Below the pieces are notes generated by a model that was not told where the DNA came from, ran no database searches, and saw only the letters and a list, made by a program, of their open reading frames with translations. A program made the translations under genes and the position numbers. A DNA stretch of 64,000 nt, from NCBI GenBank assembly GCA_943368345.1, contig CALRKY020000016.1:1-64000 (forward strand). Reading direction: 5' to 3'. This stretch comes from JADCGM01 sp943368345 (GTDB lineage: Bacteria > Pseudomonadota > Alphaproteobacteria > Sphingomonadales > Sphingomonadaceae). Positions 1 through 7,450 of this stretch are shown piece by piece (position 1 is the first letter of the stretch; the number at the start of each line of letters is the position of its first letter).

Positions 1-341
1 AGCTTCAGCCCCAAAGTCCGCGCCACCAGCAGCGGGCCGAGCGCGTTGACCGTCATCACCCGGGTCCAGGCGGCAGGGTCGATATCGGCGACCCGCATTT
101 CCCGGGCCCCGACTCCGGCATTGGCGATGACCAGATCAAGATTGTCGCCAATGGCAGCTGCCATGGCGGCAAGCGAGGCCTCATCCGTCATATCGGCGAT
201 GTGAATTTGGGCGCCGTCCAATCCCGCCGCATCACCGGCCTTGCGGACCGAGGCATGGACCTGCCAGCCGTCAGCCAGATATTGGCTGACAAGTTCACGC
301 CCAATCCCGCGGCTGGTTCCGACGATGGCAACATTCGGCAT
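1..341 (-). CDS. Short-chain dehydrogenase/reductase, C-terminus beyond window
   Basis: NAD(P)-dependent SDR family oxidoreductase; substrate unknown. Reading leftward from the ATG at 341, the protein opens with a Rossmann glycine motif (GTSRGIG, about residues 8-14). A DM pair follows near residue 57, where SDRs bind the adenine ring, and an IANAG motif near residue 78. About 113 residues are visible with no stop before the window edge, so the catalytic YxxxK lies outside. The short second half of the glycine motif and the NAG context fit small classical SDRs of the C-factor/csgA-like type, but that is inference. It is divergent from the J-domain gene, with 76 bp between the two starts. Confidence 0.85.
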   Translation of the reverse strand, partial: MPNVAIVGTSRGIGRELVSQYLADGWQVHASVRKAGDAAGLDGAQIHIADMTDEASLAAMAAAIGDNLDLVIANAGVGAREMRVADIDPAAWTRVMTVNALGPLLVARTLGLK

Positions 342-417
342 GACTGACCTTCCTGAAATGAGCGCTGACCCCGGCGAACCCATCGCCTATAGACGGCGGC
401 AAGAGTAGACGGTTTTC

Positions 418-1134
418 ATGTCGATTTGGCAAATTCTTCGGAGCGGCGCGGCGGAGGTCGCGGTCGGCGGGCCGCTGGGTCGGCTATGGCGGGCCCGCGC
501 CGATCAGACACCGGTGGCACCAGCTGCCCGGGACCGGAGCCAACGCCGACGGCAAGTTGCGTTCACCATTGCCGCGATTGCGCTCGCCGCCAAAATGGCC
601 CGCGCTGATGGCTATGCCTCCCCCGACGAATTTGCGACCTTCCAGCGACTGTTTCGGGTGCCCGAGCATGAGCAGGCCAATGCCGAACGCTTTTACCGGA
701 TGGCGCAGGGGTCAACGGCGGGGTTCGAGGCCTATGCCCAGCAGGCCGCCGCCCTGCTCGGGTCGGCTTCGCCGGTGCTGGAGGACTTGCTGGAGGCGTT
801 GCTGCTGATAGCCGTGACCGACGGCGTGCACCCCGACGAGGTGACCTATCTGGACGCGGTGGCGGCCCGGTTCGGCTTTGATGCCGCCGCCTACGCCCGG
901 ATCAAGGCGCGCTATATCGCGCCGTCAGCGGATGACCCCTATGTCGTGCTCGGCGTTGCCCCGGGGGCCAGTCCGGAGGCGGTGAAGGCCGCTTACCGCG
1001 CATTGGTGAAGGACTATCATCCAGATCGGCATATGGCGGATGGGACCCCGCCGGAATTCCTGCGGGTGGCGGAGCACCGAATGGCTGCGATCAACGGCGC
1101 ATATGCGGCCATTGCCAAGCGGGTGCGGGGATGA
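418..1134 (+). CDS. TerB/J-domain (DjlA-like) co-chaperone
   Basis: 238-residue DnaJ-like protein. Residues about 45-160 resemble a TerB/DjlA alpha-helical domain. The C-terminal 65 residues are a J domain with the diagnostic HPD tripeptide at 201-203, which in this family stimulates the ATPase of DnaK. Classical DjlA carries an N-terminal membrane helix; here the first 45 residues are basic and show no clear transmembrane segment, so a cytosolic or peripheral location is more likely. The stop overlaps the start of the following transporter by 4 bp (ATGA), so the two are probably cotranslated. The exact client is unknown. Confidence 0.85.
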   Translation: MSIWQILRSGAAEVAVGGPLGRLWRARADQTPVAPAARDRSQRRRQVAFTIAAIALAAKMARADGYASPDEFATFQRLFRVPEHEQANAERFYRMAQGSTAGFEAYAQQAAALLGSASPVLEDLLEALLLIAVTDGVHPDEVTYLDAVAARFGFDAAAYARIKARYIAPSADDPYVVLGVAPGASPEAVKAAYRALVKDYHPDRHMADGTPPEFLRVAEHRMAAINGAYAAIAKRVRG

Positions 1135-2006
1135 AGCCGCAGCATCTGTTGTTCCTGATGGCGATCAACGTCGTCTGGGGGTTGAATGCAGTCGCATCGA
1201 AGTTCGCCGTCGATTCGATGGGAGCGATGACCTCCACCTTCTTCCGGTTCGCGATTGTGTTCGCGGTACTGACCCCGTTCCTGCGCTGGCAGCCGGGGCG
1301 GATGCGGATGATATTTATCACCGCACTGTTTGGTGGCGCACTGTTTCTGGGTGTGGCGAGCCTGTCGTACGAGGTGGCCGACAATGTGTCGGCGCTGGCG
1401 ATTGTCGGGCAATTGGGGGTGCCGTTCAGCCTGATCCTCGGTGTTCTGGTTCTGGGCGAAAAAATCCACTGGCCGCGCATGGTTGGCATTGCCCTGTCCT
1501 TTGCCGGGGTGTTGTTGCTCGGGTTTGATCCGGCGCTTTTCGATGAGCGGTTGGGGCTGCTGCTGACGGTGTTGAGCGCGGTGCTCTGGTCGGTCAGCTC
1601 GCTGATGTTCCGTCAGCTGAAGGGCATTCCGGCGATGGTCATCTATGCCTGGCTCGCAGCGTTCAGCGCCCCGATCCTGCTGGTTGCGTCGCTAATCCTG
1701 GAGCCGGGTGAGTTGCAGCGGTCGGTTGGCATGCCATTGTCCGCCTTCGGATGGGTGGCGTTCTCGGCCCTCGGCTCTTCGATCATGGGGCAGGGCGGCA
1801 TGGCCTGGCTGCTGCAGCGCTATCCGCTGTCGATGATCTCGTCCCTCACGCTGGTGGCGCCGCTTCTCGCTGTTGTGTTCGCAACGCTGGTCTTACATAC
1901 TCCGTTGACGCCGCGCATGATTGGCGGCGGAGTCCTTATGCTGATCGGCATCGCCATCATCACCGTTCGTACAGCGCAGGCCCGCGAGCGCCTGGCCGCC
2001 GGATGA
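1131..2006 (+). CDS. EamA-family (DMT superfamily) transporter
   Basis: 291-residue inner-membrane protein with about ten hydrophobic helices arranged as two EamA repeats (roughly residues 5-140 and 150-285), the standard drug/metabolite transporter architecture. The N-terminus reads as a typical first helix with the conserved NVVWGLN segment. Such proteins usually export amino acids or metabolites; the substrate cannot be told from sequence. It overlaps its neighbours by ATGA on both sides, placing it in the middle of a three-gene transcript (J-domain protein, transporter, amidase). Confidence 0.9.
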   Translation: MKPQHLLFLMAINVVWGLNAVASKFAVDSMGAMTSTFFRFAIVFAVLTPFLRWQPGRMRMIFITALFGGALFLGVASLSYEVADNVSALAIVGQLGVPFSLILGVLVLGEKIHWPRMVGIALSFAGVLLLGFDPALFDERLGLLLTVLSAVLWSVSSLMFRQLKGIPAMVIYAWLAAFSAPILLVASLILEPGELQRSVGMPLSAFGWVAFSALGSSIMGQGGMAWLLQRYPLSMISSLTLVAPLLAVVFATLVLHTPLTPRMIGGGVLMLIGIAIITVRTAQARERLAAG

Positions 2007-2701
2007 TCGAGACGCCGTCCCCCAATTTCGACTCCCGGGACGGGACGCCGGTCAGCATCCTCGTCCTGCACTATACCGGTATGGAATCGGCGGATGCAGC
2101 GCTTGAACGGCTGACCGATCCTGCTGCGAAGGTTTCCGCCCATTATCTGGTGGCCGAGGACGGAACTGTGATCCGCATGGTGGCGGAGGAGATGCGGGCC
2201 TGGCACGCCGGCCTGTCCTACTGGCGCGGGATCCGCAACATCAACGCCGCCAGCATCGGCATCGAGATCGTCAATCCCGGGCATGAGTTCGGGTACCGGC
2301 CCTTCACCGAGCCGCAGATGCAGGCGGTGCTGTTGCTGGTGAAGGACATTGTGGCGCGGCACGGCATCGCGCCCGCCAATGTCGTTGGCCATTCCGACGT
2401 CGCCCCCACCCGGAAGGAGGATCCGGGGGAATTGTTCGACTGGGGTTTGCTGGCCCGGCACAAGCTGGCGCTCGGCCCGGTCAAACCGGTTACCGATCCG
2501 CACTGGACCGACGCGGGCACTGTGATGGCGCTCGAACGTTTTGGCTATGATGTGGCCGACGCGGTGGCGGCGGTGCGCGCCTTTCAGCGGCATTTTCGTC
2601 CAGCCAATTTCGACGGTGTGATCGACGGTGAAACCCGGGCGATCCTGCTGTCCCTGTTGATCGCCGACGAGCGGACCGGCAGGGGTGGCAAAACCGATTG
2701 A
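2003..2701 (+). CDS. N-acetylmuramoyl-L-alanine amidase (AmpD/AmiD type)
   Basis: 232-residue Amidase_2-fold enzyme that should cleave the lactyl-amide bond between N-acetylmuramate and L-alanine in peptidoglycan. Putative zinc ligands are His23 (LVLHYTG), a second histidine in the middle of the domain, and Asp140 in the segment HSDVAPTRKEDPG, where His130 and Asp140 have the AmpD spacing. The C-terminal 60 residues look like a peptidoglycan-binding helical repeat, as in AmiD. The ATG at 2003 overlaps the upstream stop (ATGA), which decides the start. No signal peptide is evident, so cytosolic muropeptide recycling is more likely than periplasmic action. Confidence 0.88.
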   Translation: MIETPSPNFDSRDGTPVSILVLHYTGMESADAALERLTDPAAKVSAHYLVAEDGTVIRMVAEEMRAWHAGLSYWRGIRNINAASIGIEIVNPGHEFGYRPFTEPQMQAVLLLVKDIVARHGIAPANVVGHSDVAPTRKEDPGELFDWGLLARHKLALGPVKPVTDPHWTDAGTVMALERFGYDVADAVAAVRAFQRHFRPANFDGVIDGETRAILLSLLIADERTGRGGKTD

Positions 2702-2718
2702 AGTAAACTAAACTAACT

Positions 2719-2729
2719 GGACTTAGTCC
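2719..2729. promoter_or_regulatory. Possible autoregulatory operator of the first TA module
   Basis: An 11-bp palindrome (GGAC TTA GTCC) lies 12 bp upstream of the antitoxin start, preceded by short ACTAA direct repeats. Antitoxins of this class normally bind palindromes in their own promoter. No experimental support; position and symmetry only. Confidence 0.35.
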
Positions 2730-2740
2730 GGAACCAAACC

Positions 2741-2989
2741 ATGCAGACAGTCAATATCCACGAGGCCAAAACCCATCTGTCCCGCCTGGTTGCGCGCGCA
2801 GCCGAAGGGGAGGCGTTCGTTATCGCCCGCAGTGGGAAACCACTGGTCAAGGTCGTGCCTTATGAGGAGCCGGTGCCGGTCGTCACCCAGCGGACGGGAT
2901 TTCTGAAGGGCCAGTTCAAGGTGCCCGATGATTTTGACACGATGTTTCAGGATGAAATTATCGCGATGTTTGAGGGCACCGACGAGTGA
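2741..2989 (+). CDS. Phd/YefM-family antitoxin
   Basis: 82-residue antitoxin. The N-terminal 50 residues carry the Phd/YefM DNA-binding fold signature (VNIHEAKTHLSRLV, then a GKPLVKVVPYE strand). The C-terminal 30 residues (acidic, phenylalanine-rich) would wrap the toxin. The last bases overlap the toxin start (GTGA), typical of co-translated toxin-antitoxin pairs. Expected role: neutralise the PIN toxin and repress the operon. Confidence 0.9.
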   Translation: MQTVNIHEAKTHLSRLVARAAEGEAFVIARSGKPLVKVVPYEEPVPVVTQRTGFLKGQFKVPDDFDTMFQDEIIAMFEGTDE

Positions 2990-3372
2990 GGTACTTGCTC
3001 GACTCGCATTTGTTGATCTGGGCCGCAGATGCGCCGGAGAAGTTGTCGAAGGAAGCCGATCAGCTGATCAACGATACGGACAACGAACTTTGGTATAGCG
3101 TCGTCAGCCTATTGGAAATCGCGATCAAATATGCGCTCGGTCGGGCTGAATTCCAGCATAGCCCGGGCGTGATGCGTGACGCTCTTCGAACAAACGGCTA
3201 CCGTGAACTCGACGTGACGGGCGATCATGCGCTTGCGGTGCAACATCTTCCGGATTTGCACCGTGATCCCTTCGACCGCCTGCTGATTGCCCAGGCGCAA
3301 ACAACCGCACTGACCCTCCTGACCGCTGACCGCACCGTGGCGCGGTATCCCGGGCCGATCCGGCTGGTCTGA
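2986..3372 (+). CDS. PIN-domain ribonuclease toxin (VapC-like)
   Basis: 128-residue PIN domain with the expected acidic quartet: Asp6 in the first strand (LLDSHLLIW), a Glu in the SLLEIAIK helix near residue 43, an Asp in DPFDRLLIAQA near residue 95, and a terminal TADR motif. VapC-family toxins are magnesium-dependent RNases that cut tRNA or rRNA. The start is GTG, overlapping the antitoxin stop. The pairing of a Phd-type antitoxin with a PIN toxin is common in alphaproteobacteria. Confidence 0.9.
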   Translation: MRYLLDSHLLIWAADAPEKLSKEADQLINDTDNELWYSVVSLLEIAIKYALGRAEFQHSPGVMRDALRTNGYRELDVTGDHALAVQHLPDLHRDPFDRLLIAQAQTTALTLLTADRTVARYPGPIRLV

Positions 3373-3375
3373 GCC

Positions 3376-3627
3376 CTATTTCGGCGGGGCCGGAGCGTCG
3401 GTCGTGTACCTACGATTGGCGGTATCACCGACCAGCGCAGTTGGAACCGGTGCTGCCTTGGCCGCCGGTGCAGTCGTCGCGGTTTCGGCCGGCGCGGGTT
3501 CCCCCACCGATACCTCAAACCCTTTGTCAGCGGCGCGTTGGAATTCACCCAGTCCCTGCCGGACGGTGGCACAGCCGGCGAGCGGGAGGGCAGCGAGGAT
3601 CAGGAGTTTGCGCATGGACATCCGCAT
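3376..3627 (-). CDS. Small putative lipoprotein
   Basis: 83-residue hypothetical protein with a lipoprotein signal: basic start (MRMSMRK), hydrophobic stretch, and lipobox LAGC with the lipidated Cys near residue 19. The mature part is 64 residues, rich in alanine, proline and threonine after residue 40, with no recognised domain. Three in-frame ATG codons lie within the first five residues, so the start is uncertain by a few residues. It is convergent with the PIN toxin (3 bp between stops). Confidence 0.7.
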   Translation of the reverse strand: MRMSMRKLLILAALPLAGCATVRQGLGEFQRAADKGFEVSVGEPAPAETATTAPAAKAAPVPTALVGDTANRRYTTDAPAPPK

Positions 3628-3632
3628 AGCCG

Positions 3633-3661
3633 TTGCCGGGACAAGGTTACAAGCCTATGTC
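3633..3661 (+). promoter_or_regulatory. Promoter of RNase P RNA
   Basis: TTGCCG (3633-3638), a 17-bp spacer and TATGTC (3656-3661) place the start near 3668-3670, exactly where the P1 helix of the RNA begins. Confidence 0.55.
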
Positions 3662-3669
3662 ACGGACAG

Positions 3670-4048
<379 letters not shown>

Positions 4049-4050
<2 letters not shown>

Positions 4051-4083
4051 TTTGTCCCTCGCGTTGGCGCGAGAGGGCAAATA
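4049..4083 (+). terminator. Possible terminator hairpin after rnpB
   Basis: Imperfect stem just 3' of the RNase P RNA: CCCTCGCG, loop TTGG, CGCGAGAGGG with a 2-nt bulge, flanked by TTTG/CAAA. There is no real T-tract, so it may act as a 3' processing or stabilising element rather than an intrinsic terminator. Confidence 0.35.
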
Positions 4084-4088
4084 TTTCC

Positions 4089-4196
4089 TGTCATCCCGGC
4101 CTTGAGCCGGGATCCAATGCTGCTCGGGTTAGAGCAGCGCGAGCTTTGCTCGCAAGTTTTCGTTTCGCTGGGTCCCGGCTCGAGGCCGGGATGACA
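4089..4196. repeat. Composite palindromic repeat element (about 108 bp)
   Basis: The outer arms TGTCATCCCGGCC and GGCCGGGATGACA are inverted, and each arm is itself a hairpin (CCCGGC-loop-GCCGGG). Two further perfect hairpins lie inside: GCTGCTC/GAGCAGC and GCGAG/CTCGC. This REP-like sequence is of a kind I recall as dispersed in alphaproteobacterial intergenic regions (recollection, not searched). It sits between rnpB and the 3' end of the radical SAM gene and may stop transcription from both sides. Confidence 0.8.
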
Positions 4197-4210
4197 GTGT
4201 TACGGGTGGT

Positions 4211-5128
4211 CTAGGAACAACTCCCGCCGCCCAACACACAAAATCTCGCGCAGTGGGGGTGGTTCAGCGGCACGTCTCGCGCCGCGCTGCTGAGCGTGGG
4301 GCCGAGGTCGAACTGTGGGTCGTAGGGGAGCAGGGTGCAGGCGACGACACTTGGGGCTGCTGCCCCCTTGCGACGGACGACCATGCGGCTGGTGGCGCAC
4401 ATCTGGGCGTCGGGGGAGGTGCCGAGGATGCTCCAGCAGGCGGTGCTGATTTCCGGGACAGGCTTGTCCGGGTCCATCTCCGGGAAAAGCACGAGGCGGT
4501 TGGGGTCGGCGGCGTCCACCGCAATGTCTTCCGCATCGAACAGTGCCGCGTAACCGGCCCGCAAGTCGGACTCGCTCTCGCCGCTGAGGGTGCGTCCGGC
4601 GATGGCGAGGTCGAAGCCGTTGGTGCTGAGCCATTTGAGGCCATCCACCATCGGTTGCCACGAGCGGGGGCCGCGTTCTGCCTCGTGGCGCGCTTTTGTG
4701 AAATGGTCGACCGAGACGCGGACATGCAGCCGGTCGGAGCGCAGCGCCAGCAGGGCGGCGCGGTGGTGGCGGAGCGGTGTCATTGCATTGGTCAGCACCA
4801 GCACCTCCAGCCCGGCACCCAGCACGTCGGACAGGATGCCGATGATATCGGGGTTCATGAACGGCTCTCCGCCCGTCAGGCCGATCAGTCGGGTTGGGAG
4901 GCGGTTATCGGCAATCTCGGCGAGGAATGCCTGCGCGTCGGCCCGCGTCAGGTAGCTGAGCCGGTCGTTCGTCGGGCTGCTTTCGATATAGCAATTGGCG
5001 CAGGTCAGGTTGCACAGTGTGCCGGTGGCCAGCCACAATGTGTCGAGTGACTTGAGCGCGACCCGGGCCCGCGGTTCGCCCTTTGCGGTCCAGTCGGGAT
5101 CGGTGAAGGGCGCGCGCATGCTCGTCAC
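4211..5128 (-). CDS. Radical SAM protein with C-terminal cysteine cluster
   Basis: 305-residue radical SAM enzyme. The CX3CX2C iron-sulfur motif is in CNLTCANC near residue 38, followed by the GGEP SAM-binding motif near residue 87. The C-terminus has extra cysteines (HPHCARFCVLGGGSC), suggesting a partial SPASM-like auxiliary cluster. Substrate unknown; the family includes peptide modifiers and many uncharacterised members. The chosen GTG at 5128 overlaps the NfeD stop (GTGA); an ATG at 5119 is an alternative, three residues shorter. It is the third gene of the SPFH-NfeD-radical SAM transcript. No precursor peptide gene is adjacent. Confidence 0.88.
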   Translation of the reverse strand: MTSMRAPFTDPDWTAKGEPRARVALKSLDTLWLATGTLCNLTCANCYIESSPTNDRLSYLTRADAQAFLAEIADNRLPTRLIGLTGGEPFMNPDIIGILSDVLGAGLEVLVLTNAMTPLRHHRAALLALRSDRLHVRVSVDHFTKARHEAERGPRSWQPMVDGLKWLSTNGFDLAIAGRTLSGESESDLRAGYAALFDAEDIAVDAADPNRLVLFPEMDPDKPVPEISTACWSILGTSPDAQMCATSRMVVRRKGAAAPSVVACTLLPYDPQFDLGPTLSSAARDVPLNHPHCARFCVLGGGSCS

Positions 5129-5571
5129 GCCGCGACGACGGTCACCCGGCTGCCATCAACGGCGACAATGCGGGCGCGGCTCCCCTTGGCAAGATTGGGT
5201 CCGGTGGCGCTCCACGGGCTGTCCCCGATCTGGACGCGGCCTTCGCCGTGCACAAAGGGTTCGATGACGGTCACCACCGTCCCGACCATCCGGTCCCCGC
5301 GCCGATTCAGCGCCGGATCGGCACTTTGTGGCGGGTGACGGCGCAACCATTCCCGGCCGGACAGGACCGACACGATGGCGAGGATTGCGAAGACAACCAG
5401 TTGCAGCTCCCACCCGATGCCGAGTGTCATCGTGAGAATCGCGGTGACCAGCGCCGCCCCGGCCAGCCAGATCAGGAAGGCACCGGGGACAGCGATCTCC
5501 AGCCCGGCGAGGACGAGCGCGGCGGCGAACCACAGCCAGTGGGTGAACCAGGGGATGATGTCGTCCATCAT
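5125..5571 (-). CDS. NfeD-like membrane protein
   Basis: 148-residue protein with a cluster of hydrophobic helices (residues about 8-68) and a C-terminal OB-fold-like beta domain (from RMVGTVVTVIEPF to the end). This is the short NfeD architecture. NfeD proteins partner with SPFH/stomatin proteins in membrane microdomains. Here the gene overlaps the SPFH gene by ATGA, which supports the partnership. The precise function is not established. Confidence 0.9.
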   Translation of the reverse strand: MMDDIIPWFTHWLWFAAALVLAGLEIAVPGAFLIWLAGAALVTAILTMTLGIGWELQLVVFAILAIVSVLSGREWLRRHPPQSADPALNRRGDRMVGTVVTVIEPFVHGEGRVQIGDSPWSATGPNLAKGSRARIVAVDGSRVTVVAA

Positions 5572-6503
5572 TTCGGCTCCGACCTGCCGGTGCGCACCGC
5601 GTCAACCAGTTCGCCGATCCCGCCGACGGTGCCGACGAGCGCGGCCAGTTCGACAGGCATGAAGATGGTTTTGGCATTGGGGGAATTGGCGAAATCCTTC
5701 ACCGCCTCCACATATTTTTGCGCGACGAAATAGTTGAGTGCCTGCGGGTTGCCGCCGGCAATGGCCTCCGACACCATCTGGGTTGCCTTTGCCTCGGCCT
5801 CGGCAGAGCGTTCCCGGGCTTCGGCATCGCGGAACGCGGCTTCGCGGCGTCCTTCGGCTTGCAGGATCTGGCTTTGTTTTGCGCCCTCCGCTCGCAGGAT
5901 TTCGCTGGCACGCGAGCCTTCGGCTTCCAGGATACTGGCGCGTTTCTCGCGTTCGGCCTTCATCTGACGACCCATGGCGTTGACGATGTCGGCCGGCGGG
6001 CGGATGTCTTTCAACTCAACGCGGGTGATCTTGATACCCCAAGGCTCGGTCGCGGCATCAACCACCAGCAACAGCTTGGCATTGATGGCATCGCGCTTGG
6101 ACAGGGTTTCATCCAGGTCCATCGACCCCATGACAGTGCGCAGGTTGGTGGTCGTGAGATTGACGATGGCGTTGTACAGATCGCTGACCTCATAGGCGGC
6201 CTTGGCGGCGTCGAGCACCTGGTAGAAGACCACGCCGTCCACCGCGACGATGGCGTTGTCCTTGGTGATGATCTCCTGGCCCGGAATGTCGAGCACCTGC
6301 TCCATCATGTTGATCTTCCGCCCGATGCGGTCGACGAAGGGGATGATGAGGCTGAACCCCGGCCGCAGCGTGGTCACGAACCGCCCAAACCGCTCCAGCG
6401 TATATTCATAGCCCTGGCGGACCACCACCGCCGCACTGGCGACCGTGATAATTGCCAGTATGGCCAGAAAGATCGCCACAGCACCGCCACCGAGCAGACT
6501 CAT
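5568..6503 (-). CDS. SPFH/Band 7 (stomatin, QmcA-like) protein
   Basis: 311-residue membrane-anchored scaffold. One N-terminal transmembrane helix (about residues 5-28) is followed by a Band 7 domain (about 30-190) and a long Glu/Ala/Arg-rich coiled coil with the typical EAEG/RAEG repeats (about 190-260). The ATG at 6503 follows AAAGGA at proper spacing; an upstream in-frame TTG contains that ribosome binding site and is rejected. SPFH proteins oligomerise in the inner membrane and influence proteolysis and lipid domains. First gene of the SPFH-NfeD-radical SAM operon. Confidence 0.92.
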   Translation of the reverse strand: MSLLGGGAVAIFLAILAIITVASAAVVVRQGYEYTLERFGRFVTTLRPGFSLIIPFVDRIGRKINMMEQVLDIPGQEIITKDNAIVAVDGVVFYQVLDAAKAAYEVSDLYNAIVNLTTTNLRTVMGSMDLDETLSKRDAINAKLLLVVDAATEPWGIKITRVELKDIRPPADIVNAMGRQMKAEREKRASILEAEGSRASEILRAEGAKQSQILQAEGRREAAFRDAEARERSAEAEAKATQMVSEAIAGGNPQALNYFVAQKYVEAVKDFANSPNAKTIFMPVELAALVGTVGGIGELVDAVRTGRSEPK

Positions 6504-6577
6504 CGAAGGTCCTTTCAACTCTCTTCCGACCTATATAGTGCGCTTCCCAAGCCTCTGCCATCAACAGGAATCGCTCC

Positions 6578-7447
6578 ATGGTTGAATCGCCTGTCCGCCC
6601 CCGCCGGTCCGTGCTGTATCTACCCGCCTCCAACGCCCGGGCGATTGAAAAGGCGCGCGGGCTGGATTGCGATTGTGTGATCCTCGATCTTGAGGATGCA
6701 GTGGCCCCGGACGCCAAGCCGGACGCCCGCGCTGCCGCCGTTGCCGCCATTCAGGCCGGGGGTTGGGGGCACCGGGAGCTGATCGTGCGGATCAACGGCT
6801 TCGGGACGCCGTGGATGCTGGACGACTTTGCGGCGGTGTTGGCGGCGCGGCCCGACGCGGTGCAGGTCCCGAAGATTGATGTGGCGGATCAGGCGGCTGA
6901 GGCCGTGCGGTTGGCGGGTGGGTTGCCAGTGTGGGCGATGGTGGAAAGTCCGCGCGCTGTGCTGGCCGCCGAACATATCGCGGCGGTGCCGGGGGTGACC
7001 TGCATTGTTGCAGGGCTCGCCGACCTGGCCAAGGATTTGGGTGCGCGACCGGGGCCGGAGCGCCAGGAACTGAGCTATGCCATCCAGAAAATCCTGCTGT
7101 CGGCGCGGGCAAGCGGGCGGATCGCGCTCGACGGCGTGACCGCCGACATTCGCGACTCCGCCGGACACGCCTTTGCCTGCCAACAGGGGGCGTCCATGGG
7201 TTATGATGGCAAAACGTTGGTCCATCCCGATCAGATCGCCGCCGCCAACGCGGCCTATGCCCCCGACGACGAGGCGATTGCCCATGCCGAAGGGCTGGTG
7301 GCGGCGCACGAAGCAGCCGCCGCCGAAGGTCGCGGTGTGACGACCTTCAAGGGAAAGATGGTCGAGGTCCTGCACGTCGCCGAGGCAAAACGCCTGCTGG
7401 CTTTTGCTGGGGCGCTGGCAAAGCGTGCAGGGGACTATTCGCTGTAG
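6578..7447 (+). CDS. HpcH/HpaI-family CoA-ester lyase (CitE-like)
   Basis: 289-residue TIM-barrel protein of the citrate lyase beta-subunit/malyl-CoA lyase family. The conserved N-terminal strand RRSVLYLPASN leads to ILDLEDAV near residue 37, which carries the metal- and substrate-binding acids. The later MVESPRAV segment and the C-terminal GKTLVHPDQI motif are also typical. No citrate lyase alpha or gamma subunit is nearby, so it probably cleaves a malyl- or citramalyl-CoA type thioester; substrate not determined. Convergent with the DAHP synthase gene, with only 3 bp between stop codons. Confidence 0.9.
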   Translation: MVESPVRPRRSVLYLPASNARAIEKARGLDCDCVILDLEDAVAPDAKPDARAAAVAAIQAGGWGHRELIVRINGFGTPWMLDDFAAVLAARPDAVQVPKIDVADQAAEAVRLAGGLPVWAMVESPRAVLAAEHIAAVPGVTCIVAGLADLAKDLGARPGPERQELSYAIQKILLSARASGRIALDGVTADIRDSAGHAFACQQGASMGYDGKTLVHPDQIAAANAAYAPDDEAIAHAEGLVAAHEAAAAEGRGVTTFKGKMVEVLHVAEAKRLLAFAGALAKRAGDYSL

Positions 7448-7450
7448 TTT

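Noticed and set aside
1751..2002. Longer N-terminus of the amidase
   Set aside because: The extra 84 residues come from the alternate frame of the transporter gene; the ATG at 2003 gives the proper Amidase_2 start and an ATGA overlap.
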